Below, piece after piece: positions 54,836-64,000 of a stretch of 64,000 nt of DNA; the first letter of the stretch is position 1, and the number at the start of each line of letters is the position of its first letter. The stretch is from Cheilinus undulatus (taxonomy: Eukaryota > Chordata > Actinopteri > Labriformes > Labridae): NCBI RefSeq assembly GCF_018320785.1, contig NC_054875.1:1419001-1483000 (forward strand), written 5' to 3'. Below the pieces are notes generated by a model that was not told where the DNA came from, ran no database searches, and was given only the letters and a program-made list of their open reading frames with translations. The translations under genes and the position numbers were made by a program.

Positions 54836-55479
54836 GAGGACCCCAGTGTTTATTTGACTCCATTTGATATAAATTTCAGTCTGCTGACTGATTCATTTTG
54901 TTGCTTTTGATTCTAATGACACTAATGACTAAGAAAATAAGATAAAAACACATTTTTCATTGCAGCTCCTACAGGCCCCCTCCCTACTGAGGGCCCAGTA
55001 ATCAGTACCCTTTAACCCTGTGATAGGCTGCTGCCCCCACCTACACACCTGAAAGACAAACTTCACCAGAATAATTCCTCATTCTGAGGAGGTTTGGTGA
55101 GAATTTACATGTTTTTCTTTTACAGAGGAAGTGAAAATATCACACTTCTTCAAAGTGAACTGCTGTTTAACAGTGAACTCTGTCCTCTGCTGAGGTCAGG
55201 TTGGTTTTAGTCTGAGTTCAGTCTGAAGGAGGACGTCAGGTTTAATAAAGATCTTTATATCAGAGAGGAGATCAGTTTGTCAGGGCTGATAGAGAGGAGA
55301 GGATGGACGTCTGCAGAATTAAACTGTAAATGAATCTCATGTTTCTGGATCACATGACCCAGAGGGATTAGAGGAACAGATGTGGCCCTTTAAGGACCAA
55401 AAAACACAAAAAAAAACCAACAGTCAGCGCTCAGACATTTCCACTTGCCCTTGATAAAGACGGTTAAATGGAAACACTT

Positions 55480-58160
55480 TGTTGGACCTTTTTTGCTATG
55501 TGTTACTCATTTACTGGTTTTTGCCCATTAGCCTCTTTTTTTACACGTTTAACTGGTTTTCACAGCTTCTTTTGCAACTTTTAACTCATATAAACCACTT
55601 TTCAGCGCCATTCTTTGCCCATTTTTGCCATTTTTTGACACCGTTTCCCTTTTTCCATGTTGAACTTATTTAACTGTTTTTTGCTCATTTATGCCTCCTG
55701 TTCTTGTCTGTTGTTTCATATTTGATACAGACTTTTATGACACCTCTAATCATATGATCAATAAATGACTAAAAAACACTTCTAAATACGATCTGATAAA
55801 TGATGAAAATGCCCTCAGGTGGATTATCAGTTACCAAAAACACCTGATGAATAACATGAGATATGAGATTTTATGGAAATTTTAATTTTTTTTTGTTTTA
55901 ATTTCAGTAGAAAGTGAAATAAACATTTCAGTTCCAAAACATGAGAATTTTCTGTCTGTAATTTGTGTCTTCAGTCTTTAAAGGGTTAATATCTTTTTAC
56001 CCTTTCTCTCCACTTCTTTGTCTTTCCCACAGATGTTCAGTTGTTTTCCATCTCTAAGTTCTGTCAGTGTTTCTGCTTTATTTATGACATCCATACTTGA
56101 CTACTACAACTGCTTCAGTTTGAGAGTCACTTCTGGAACGGTAACATCTGCAGTTCATCGGCTTGAGAAGGGCATTATCACTGGATGCACCATTTCTGTG
56201 ATATTGTTCGCCCTGGCCATGAATATGCTCGTGAAGTCAGCTGAGGTGGAATGCAGGGGTCCACTCACCAAGTCAGGGATGTGACAGCCCCCTATCAGAG
56301 CATTTATGGAGGACCTGACAGTGACCACAACATCAACTGGGCTGTAGATGGATCCTCCAAGGGCTTGAGCGTCTCATCATCTGGGCCCGAATGGACTTCA
56401 AGCCAGCCAAGTCCAGGTCCCTGGTTGTGAGGAAAGGGAAGGTCACTGACCAATTTCGCTTCTCAATAGGAGGCATCCAGATTCCATCAGTTGGAGAGAA
56501 GCCAGTGAAGAGCCTTGGCAAGATCTTTGACTGCACCTTAAGGGACACAGCAGCAGTGGAAGCAACCACCGAGCAGCTGGGAGCCTGGCTGACAGCAGTG
56601 GATAAGTCTGGACTACCAGGCAAATTCAAAGCCTGGATCTACCAGCACGGCATCCTGCCACGAGTCCTCTGGCCTCTGCTGGTCTATGACGTGCCACTTA
56701 CCACTGTCGAGGGCTTGGAGAAGAAGGTTAGCTCTTTCCTGCGTAAGTGGCTGGGCCTACCCCGAAGCCTCAGCAGTATCGCCTTGTACGGGAGGAAGAA
56801 CAAGCTGAAGCTGCCATTCAGTAGCGTGTCGGAGGAGTTTATGGTCTCCCGGGCGAGAGAGGAACTGCTCTACAGAGACTCCAGTGACATCAAGGTCTCC
56901 TCTGCTGGCATAGAAGTAAGAACTGGCAGGAAGTGGAACGCACAGGAGGCAGTCAACCAGGCTGAGACACAGCGAGTTGATGGGAACAGTGGCTTCTGGA
57001 CGGGCAGGGCTCGGCAGCAACCCAAGACCCCGCTACAACAAGGTCTGGGGCAAGGAAAGACGCCAGTTGATCCAGGAGGAAGTCCGAGCAGGGGTGGAGG
57101 AAGCCCGCTGCAGTAGGACAGTAGGGATGCGGCAACAGGGGGCATGGACTCGATGGGAACAGGCAGCAGACCGACAGATCTCGTGGACAGACCTATGGAA
57201 GTCAGAGCCACACCGGATCAAGTTCCTTATCCAGTCAGTCTACGATGTCCTCCCCAGCCCATCCAACCTCTTCCACTGGGGCCTGGCAGACACTCCACAG
57301 TGCCCACTATGTCAGAAAGGAGGCACGCTGGAGCACATGCTGAGCTGTTGCCCAAAAGCCCTTGGACAGGGGCGCTACCGTTGGCGGCACAACCAGGTGC
57401 TGAAGGTCATTGCAGAGGTTGTAAGTTCAGGAATCTCTCAGGGGAGAAGCCACAGCAGTGCTCGAGCCAAACAGGAGGGCTGCTCGCAACGGCTCGGGAC
57501 TGGCAGCTGAAGGTCAACCTAGGGATACAGCTCAAGTTCCCAGAGTCCATCGCAGTGACCACACTCAGGCCAGACATGGTTCTGGTCTCTGAAACAACAA
57601 GACAAGTGGTCCTGCTGGAGCTGACTCTTCCCTGGGAAGACCGGATGGAGGAGACCTATGAGAGGAAGAGAGCCAAGTACGAGGAGCTGGCAGACGAGAG
57701 TCGGAGCAGGGGATGGTGGACCCGGTGCATCCCCATAGAGGTTGGGTGCAGAGGCTTCGCTGGCCAGTCTCTTGTCAGGGCTCTCAAGTTGCCGGGAGTT
57801 AAAGGACTGCACAACAGGAAGGCCATCAAGAACATCTCGATGCCGCAGAAAAGGCATCGAGATGGCTGTGGATCAAGCGGGGGGATCCGTGGACCATTCT
57901 TGCTTCTCAGGCACAAGTCAGGACTTGATCACCCCGGCTGGATCACCTGGGCGAGGGTGTATGATGTCGAAAGACCCGAAACACCTGAGGACCCCAGGAA
58001 CATCACTGAGGATTTGTCTGAGTTGTACCATAAGGTATTTGCCAAAGCTGGTTTTGACCTTTATGTTCTAGTCTGCAGTCTGACCGTTCTGTTCTAATAG
58101 TTTAGTTCAGTGTGTGGTCCATGTTGTCAACATCTACAATAAAAATCTCATTCTGTTTAA
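55480..58160 (+). repeat. Segmental duplication block A, right copy, split by LINE
   Basis: 55,480-56,092 and 58,047-58,150 together match 19,210-19,800 in the same orientation. The intervening 1.95 kb is a LINE insertion. Confidence 0.88.
56093..58046 (+). pseudogene. Non-LTR retrotransposon with restriction-like endonuclease (5'-truncated, frameshifted)
   Basis: The element starts inside the reverse transcriptase: GIITGCTISVILFALAMNML, then FMEDLTVTT where the family has FxDD, so a catalytic Asp is replaced by Glu. The thumb/linker follows (YQHGILPRVLWPLLVYDVPL, FLRKWLGLPRSLSSIALYG). Next comes a CCHC-like zinc knuckle (CPLCQKGGTLEHMLSCC at about 57,300) and a C-terminal PD-(D/E)xK-like block (LRPDMVLVSE with VVLLELTLPWEDRM, 57,565-57,650), as in restriction-like-endonuclease LINEs. 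Frameshifts lie near 56,985, 57,490 and 57,850. No poly-A tail or target duplication is evident. The empty site survives at 19,693/19,694. Dead copy. Confidence 0.78.
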
Positions 58161-58320
58161 GAAAAGGTTCAGATTTTTAAAAGTAAAGTCATTTATTTAG
58201 CTTTAATAGGAGAGTCTGTTATTAAAGTTCAAATATGTTTATCTCAGGTTAACTTTATAATGGACCGTGGTTTTAATAATGATTAATAACTAAAATAAAG
58301 TATAAATGAAGCACATTAAA
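58155..58320 (+). repeat. Segmental duplication block B, right copy
   Basis: Matches 20,612-20,820 (AGGTTAACTTTATAATGGAC, AATAATGATTAATAACTAAA). No coding content. The following 58,320-59,180 shows no gene. Confidence 0.8.
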
Positions 58321-59179
58321 GAGACTCTGAGCAGCTCTGACACTCACTCTAAAAAATATTCCTGATCTTTACTTTATAAAAGCAATGAAAATTTTTACAC
58401 TCAAAAATATCCAGTAGATTTCAAAGTCCTGGAATTAAGTAAAACAAATGATTAATAATGAGTAAATCTCACTGATATTTCCACTGATGTCTGCATAAAC
58501 TGAGGTAGTAGAATAAATTAAACTGAGTAAATGAACTCTAAATATTTTGTAAACCATTCAGAAAAAATGAAGACGACACTGCTCAATGTCTTTTTGTTGA
58601 AACTGATAACACCAAAGTTTTTAGGTGGCAGACAGATTTTTGAGTCATTTATATTGGGTAGTTTTCATAAAGCTCTGTGGTCTAGGTCTTTAAAAGTTCT
58701 TTGTGGTCTTGTTGTAGTCCTGGTCTGGTCAGACTGAGAGAAGCTGTTCCCGCCAAAACTGCTCCGTTTGAATCTGAAACGTTTCAGAATGACTCGCTCT
58801 CTTCCTCAGTTCTCTAGTAGAATAGTCACTAATAACAGAACTGTCTAAGACTTTTGTTCTTAAATCTGATCATTTTAACCCAGATACTCAGAATAATGAT
58901 GTTCACTGGTTTTATTAAGTCAGAATACCTAAATACAGCTGTTACATTTACTCTGCTCTTCAGTGACATTTAGAGTTTACAGTGGGAGGAGAAAACAAGA
59001 ACGTGGGGAGAGTCAGGGTTTATCTCACTCAGTCAGCACCACATTTATTTTAGTTTCGTTTCTCTGCAGACGTTCATGAGAAAGAACAGGAGTGTTCAAA
59101 CCACAGCAACAGAAAACTCTACACAGCATAGACTGACCTCATATACTCAGCATGTGGTGAAAGAATGGAGCATGGTCCT

Positions 59180-60076
59180 GACTTTAACACCTTCAGCACA
59201 TAGATGAAGTAAACATCAGTCACTGTCTCTGTCAGTCTCCAGATCCTCTGCTGGGGTTCACTGGTTCTACTGATCATTAGTCAGATCTTTTTAATGTTAT
59301 TCAGTTTTATTTTGAAGGGGCAGGTTTCAGAGACTCTCATCTAGAAAAGAAAATGGTGATGGAATAAAGTAGACTAGAGATAAAGCAGCTGGGTCTTGGT
59401 AGGTGAAGCATCAGTCTGTGCTGCTGCTGTGACTCATGGAGGGTTAGAGGATTTCTCCTCCTTCATGGCTCTAACACATCAGTCAGAATGATCTGGGAGG
59501 GGGAGAAGACCCTGGGACCCACATCTGAAATCCTGCTAGGACAGTGGTGTAGTAGAGGCTGTAGCGCTCCATTCTAGTCATTTCTAAGTTTGCAGGAAAG
59601 AAAAAGTCTGAACCTTTGAAGTTTTCTGCTTTTCTGCATTAATGATCATCAAATGTGTCCTGATCTGTTTCTAAGTCACAAGTTCAGACAAACACAATGA
59701 GTTTAAGCTAAAACCACAGAAATAATCAATATATTTACAGTCTCTACTGAGCATTAAACATCCACAGTGCTGCTGGAAAAGGACTGAACCCTGGATTTAG
59801 TCACTGGTTGGTCCTCCTTAGGGGGCAGAACAGAGACTCAGGAGGTCCCAAACATTTCTGTCCCTAAAGTCAGAGAGCTGAAAGTTAGATCTGTGTCACA
59901 CTGAGAGTTAATGGTTAATGATCACACTTTAGAAAATACAGGAACATGTCTGTGTTCAGATCATTAACACAGATTTAGAGATATTTAGCAGATTTATAGA
60001 GGAGGATTCAAACAGGACTGTGGCCTCACTAAGGATCTTTCTATCAGCCTCAGTTATCACCTGGTACCAGATCTGA
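59180..60076 (+). repeat. Segmental duplication block C, right copy
   Basis: Nearly identical to 21,745-22,649 in the same orientation; only a handful of single-base differences seen (for example GGGGCAGGTTTC here, GGGGCAGCTTTC there). Confidence 0.94.
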
Positions 60077-60212
60077 CTCTATTAACCAAGATTAAATGAC
60101 TGATTTATCCACCACAGTAAATCTAATGATCAGGTCTGTAGAAAGAAAGCTGCTGGTAAATAATCTACTGGTTTATTCAGATATTTAGGAGTAAAGTTCA
60201 GAATCCTCTAAA

Positions 60213-60840
60213 GCAGCGTTACCCAACCAGAGAGACAAACTGTTGAAGAATAAAACAGCAAGAGCCACAGCCTAAGAGGTGAAGATGTGTTAAAGTGGCA
60301 AAACATGGGAGAAAAGGAGCAAAATAGGCAAAAAACTGAAAAAAAGAAAAAGTATTAAAAAATGGGAGAAAAATTGGCTAAAATTGATAACAAAAAAAAA
60401 GGAGTTAAAGGAAGTAAAAGTGGTAAAAATGTGGAAAAAAATGAGTGAAAAATGACTTTAATGGCCAGAAAGCAGCAAGAGTGACGAAATGGGGAAAAAG
60501 TGGCTTCAATGGAAAAAGGCTGGCTTAGATGGGCCAGAAGTGGAAAAAATTAAAAATAAAGAAGAAGGGGGAAATTTAAAAATAGCACAAAGCAGGTTAA
60601 AGAGGCAAAAATAACAGGGCCAAAGACAGGATAAAGACAGCAAAAATGGGCTTAAAAAGAGCAAAAATGATTAAAAATGGTGTAAAAGGGGGAAAAGTGA
60701 GTAAAATTGGAAAAGAAGGGTTAAAAGTTGCAAATAAATGTCAAAATGGGTAAAAAAAGTAGTAAAAATGTGGTGTTTTAATGACTATAGGTAGCTTAAA
60801 TGGGTGAAAAGCGGCAAAAAAAGGTTGTAATGATTTTAAA
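60213..60840 (-). mobile_element. hAT-type MITE fragment with TGGCAAAAATG array
   Basis: Starts CAGCGTTACCCAACCAGAGA, related to the left end of the complete element at 1,625, followed by a degenerate array of the same AAAATGG/GGCAAAAA type. The right terminus is not recognisable. Confidence 0.6.
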
Positions 60841-60959
60841 AGAGGCTCTGCTGTTTGGACAGCAGGCTGTGAGGTCAATCAGCTGTTGTTAGTACCTGAT
60901 GATGTTCACACTGATGCTGGGAAGAGAAGCAGCTCTCAACCAGACTGTACCTCCTCCTC

Positions 60960-61130
60960 TTCCTCTCTCTCTCTCTCCTTCAGTTCATCTCTGGGTTAAA
61001 CGAGAAATGAGCAACGAAGATAAAGGAAACCAGAAACCAGTCTGACACAGAAGGACCTGATGGTTCACCTAAATCCTAAATCTCTGACACTGTCGGAGTT
61101 TTATCCCAGACTACCTTAGACCATGACATC
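60960..61130. repeat. Inverted copy of 12,130-12,300
   Basis: AAGGACCTGATGGTTCACCT and CCCAGACTACCTTAGACCAT here match the complement of the flank of the left 14-bp array. Confidence 0.85.
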
Positions 61131-61139
61131 TGTCCTCCG

Positions 61140-61950
61140 TCTGGAGAGAAAGAACCAGAGAGGAAGAACCAGAGAGGAAGAACCAGAGAGGAAGAACCAG
61201 AGAGGTAGAACCAGAGAGGTAGAACCATTGGATGAACCAGAGAGGAAGAACCAGAGAGGCAGAACCAGAGAGGAAGAACCAGAGAGGTAGAACCAGAGAG
61301 GAAGAACCAGAGAGGAAGAACCAGAGAGGTAGAACCAGAGAGGTAGAACCAGAGAGGAAGAACCAGCGAGGAAGAACCAGAGAGGTAGAACCAGAGAGGA
61401 AGAACCAGAGAGGCAGAACCAGAGAGGAAGAACCAGAGAGGTAGAACCAGAGAGGTAGAACCAGAGAGGAAGAACCAGAGAGGCAGAACCAGAGAGGAAG
61501 AACCAGAGAGGTAGAACCAGAGAGGAAGAACCAGAGAGGTAGAACCAGAGAGGAAGAACCAGAGAGGAAGAACCAGAGAGGTAGAACCAGAGAGGAAGAA
61601 CCAGAGAGGAAGAACCAGAGAGGTAGAACCAGAGAGGTAGAACCAGAGAGGAAGAACCATTGGATGAACCAGAGAGGAAGAACCAGAGAGGCAGAACCAG
61701 AGAGGAAGAACCAGAGAGGTAGAACCAGAGAGGAAGAACCAGAGAGGTAGAACCAGAGAGGTAGAACCAGAGAGGAAGAACCAGCGAGGAAGAACCAGAG
61801 AGGTAGAACCAGAGAGGAAGAACCAGAGAGGCAGAACCAGAGAGGAAGAACCAGAGAGGTAGAACCAGAGAGGTAGAACCAGAGAGGAAGAACCAGAGAG
61901 GCAGAACCAGAGAGGAAGAACCAGAGAGGCAGAACCAGAGAGGAAGAACT
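61140..61950 (-). repeat. 14-bp minisatellite, about 57 units, third copy of the TNFRSF upstream array
   Basis: AGAGAGGAAGAACC/AGAGAGGTAGAACC units, the reverse complement of the 10.6 kb array. Two identical interruptions (AACCATTGGATGAACC at about 61,224 and 61,656) and two AGCGAGG variants at similar spacing reveal a higher-order repeat of about 0.42-0.43 kb. Confidence 0.96.
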
Positions 61951-62039
61951 AGTAGGACTAGGGAGGACTAGTCTTAGTGCCTCGACCACACATACTACTA
62001 GGATTCGTCATCCTCCATGTGGGACAGCCTAAAACCAGA

Positions 62040-62545
62040 AGAGCCTAGACCAGGGTTAACATTCAGCTCTTATTGTGAAAGTGAACGGAAACGCCCTCAT
62101 GCAGACGGAGCGAGTCTTTCTCCTCTTGTTACGAGGTACGTCAGTTTTTCACTCTCTTCATATTTTCTCTAAACTAGTTCTCTAGTAAACCTTAAACGTA
62201 GTTAAAGTGGTTTATTTTGGTCTTAATGCTGAAACTCTCTCAGAGGAAATCAGTCATGTTCCAGAAAGTTCCATAAAGAAACAATGGCGGTAGACGGCTC
62301 TTGTCTCTGCGCTGCAGGACAGAAATATTTAGAAAATCTTTCGTACCATCAGCAATAAGACTTTATAATTCTACCGTAAACAGATGAGAGAGACTCCAGA
62401 CAAATGAATTCCTCTTCGGGGATAAATAAAGTTATTGTATTGTGTTGTAAACGTCGTAGATGATCAGGTTCTGATCCTGAATTATAGTAATGGCGACGTC
62501 TTCTTGGTCCTGAATCTGTAGCCTGCTACAGTTAAATGGTTATGG
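62040..62545 (+). repeat. Third (orphan) copy of the TNFRSF upstream region
   Basis: Matches 10,280-10,615 (complement) and 22,690-22,935: AGTAAACCTTAAACGTAGTT, TTAATGCTGAAACTCTCTCA and GGCGACGTCTTCTTGGTCCT. A ~190-bp insertion (about 62,270-62,460) interrupts it. Homology ends at about 62,545, some 1.4 kb before exon 1 would be expected, and no receptor exon is visible to the window end. Confidence 0.82.
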
Positions 62546-62662
62546 TGGGTAATTATTGTCAGAGTTCTTCTTTGCACAGTGGTTGTTAATGTGACTGATG
62601 ATGAGGAGTCTGCATGTGATGAAGATCAGCAGTGTTTACATTCAGAGAGCGGGGGTGGGGTG

Positions 62663-62699
<37 letters not shown>

Positions 62700-64000
62700 T
62701 CAGGCCTGGATTTGGGTTTTTTTGTGGTTTGTACTGCATTGGACTGAACTGTTTTCTTCTGAAAACCTGAACCAACTTTGTTCTGAACTAACTGACCTGT
62801 TTGCTGCTAACATATGTCAGAAACTCCTCTCTGCTCTTCTGTTTATTTCCTCATGTGTATCAGAGTCATTAGAGTTTACTGCATGCTCGCAGCTTTTGCT
62901 CATTGTTGTTTTTCTGTGCAGGTTAGAAAATATCAATACTAGCAGTCATTTCAGCATTAGTTTCTTAACGTCAGACTCTCACTGGTGTCCTCTCTAAGGC
63001 CGTGTTTATATGACGTTTTCTGGTGAGAACAAAAAAATCTTCAGCTGCGTTGTGGTCGTCTGTTTACTGGAGAACTCTCCTCAGGACTGCAGTCACCATC
63101 CAGGCTTCAACTTCTTTTGTGCATGTAGACAAAATTTTACAGGGCCATGTCTGTGATGCGTTCAGTGGCATCGTGGAAATTCAGGTTCTCTTGGCAAATG
63201 GCTGATGCAAAAAATCCATAAATAGAAAGCGAAAAATTTTCTGTCTTGATGGTCCCTGTTAATTTTTGAAACACGTCCAAACGCATCAGAAAGTCAATGT
63301 TCAGTTGATTTTCAGATAATCTGACAGTAGCACTATTGAATTAGAGCACTCCAGTATCAGACATGATTTTAGTCCTGCAGCTTTAACCATTACAGCTGAT
63401 TTTATTCTTCTTTCTGTGTTTGACCCCCTTCTTATCTAGTCCCCCACCTCTACATGAGGCTGACTCTGTCAGGATAGCAGACTCAGGAGGGAGAGTCTGG
63501 ATGCTGGTCATTATTTAAAAGTTTATTTTAGATTTACATTACAGATGCATGAAACTCCTGCAGCTCTGTCTCCTTCAGAGTGCAGCAGACAGACACTAAA
63601 GTCTGCTAATAAATCATTCCCTGACACCTTTATGGATAAAAATCAAGGTTATATTAAATAAGACTTTTTGGTTTCCTGGTTCAGGTTTAGATGAGCTCAT
63701 TTGGTCCTTCTCCCTGGTCTAAAACAGAGCTGATGTAACTCTGTTATTATACTGCAGATGAACAGGCTGCTGCTATCAAACTATGAGCTCTGCTTTAAGG
63801 CTCTGTTAGAAGATAGATATAACTGTCTAAAATGTTCCTGATGAACTAAAATAGACTTAACAACACAAAAGAGGACACAGAACAGAATCATCATTTTATT
63901 GTGATGAATGCAGGGAGATAGAAAGTGTTAAATATGTGGGACAAACCTTCAGACCCCCCCTCACCACAGGAGATAGTCTGCACCAGTCTGAGTCCTGACA
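62545..64000. other. No gene seen at right edge
   Basis: Contains a TA microsatellite (62,662-62,699) and a MITE-like GGCCGTGTTTATATGACGTT start at 62,999. Short open frames have no recognisable domain. Confidence 0.45.
62662..62699. repeat. (TA)n microsatellite
   Basis: About 38 bp of nearly pure TA dinucleotides with one G interruption. Confidence 0.95.

Noticed and set aside
62545-64000. Third TNFRSF gene within the window
   Set aside because: The upstream region is present but no signal-peptide exon or cysteine-rich exon follows before the window ends.

Overview
The window looks like a piece of a percomorph (spiny-rayed) teleost genome. It has no operons and no bacterial-type gene packing. 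It contains two spliced receptor genes, many long micro- and minisatellites, and fish-type transposons (Tc1/mariner, hAT, PIF/Harbinger and TTAA-flanked MITEs; L2/CR1-, L1- and restriction-endonuclease-type LINEs; tRNA-derived SINEs; a BEL/Pao remnant). Species cannot be fixed from the sequence alone.

The only host genes I can reconstruct are two head-to-head TNF-receptor-superfamily genes of the TNFRSF14 (HVEM)-like type. Copy 1 runs on the minus strand (exons between 8,858 and 3,564). Copy 2 runs on the plus strand (24,363 to 30,827, 8 coding exons, 270 codons, complete). Reading frame, splice phases and cysteine spacing agree exon by exon. A ~2.97 kb inverted repeat (7,448-10,418 and 22,803-25,777), nearly identical, covers the proximal upstream region plus exons 1-4 of both genes and stops 2 bp before the end of exon 4. 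Beyond it, exons 5-6 are still homologous but strongly diverged, and the transmembrane segments are different. The two receptors therefore share one ligand-binding head on different stalks and membrane anchors, which looks like gene conversion between inverted paralogs.

Layout. 0-3.5 kb: CT microsatellite, a hAT MITE with perfect 8-bp target duplication, a Tc1-like remnant. 3.5-8.9 kb: copy 1, whose intron 4 is filled by a ~3.3 kb array of 48-bp units. 10.4-13 kb: upstream region of copy 1 with a ~1.5 kb array of 14-bp units. 13-22.6 kb: spacer with BEL/Pao, Tc1-like, L1-like and L2-like fragments and segmental-duplication blocks A, B and C. 22.7-31.5 kb: copy 2, with intron 5 expanded by a nest of four transposons. 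31.7-36.2 kb: minisatellites, a TTAA-flanked MITE carrying a tRNA-like segment, and an inverted repeat holding two convergent CTCF-like motifs. 36-54 kb: repeat-rich DNA with no gene I can support. 54.5-62.5 kb: a second copy of blocks A, B and C in direct orientation, with a LINE inserted into block A, followed by a third copy of the 14-bp array and of the TNFRSF upstream region, which breaks off at about 62,545 without a recognisable receptor exon before the window ends.

The locus as a whole is a young, mosaic, duplicated immune-receptor cluster. The most interesting points are the shared-head/different-tail receptor pair, the 48-bp intronic array that repeats an in-phase splice-acceptor-like site about 69 times, and the third orphan upstream region. 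No computation was run; identities are by eye.
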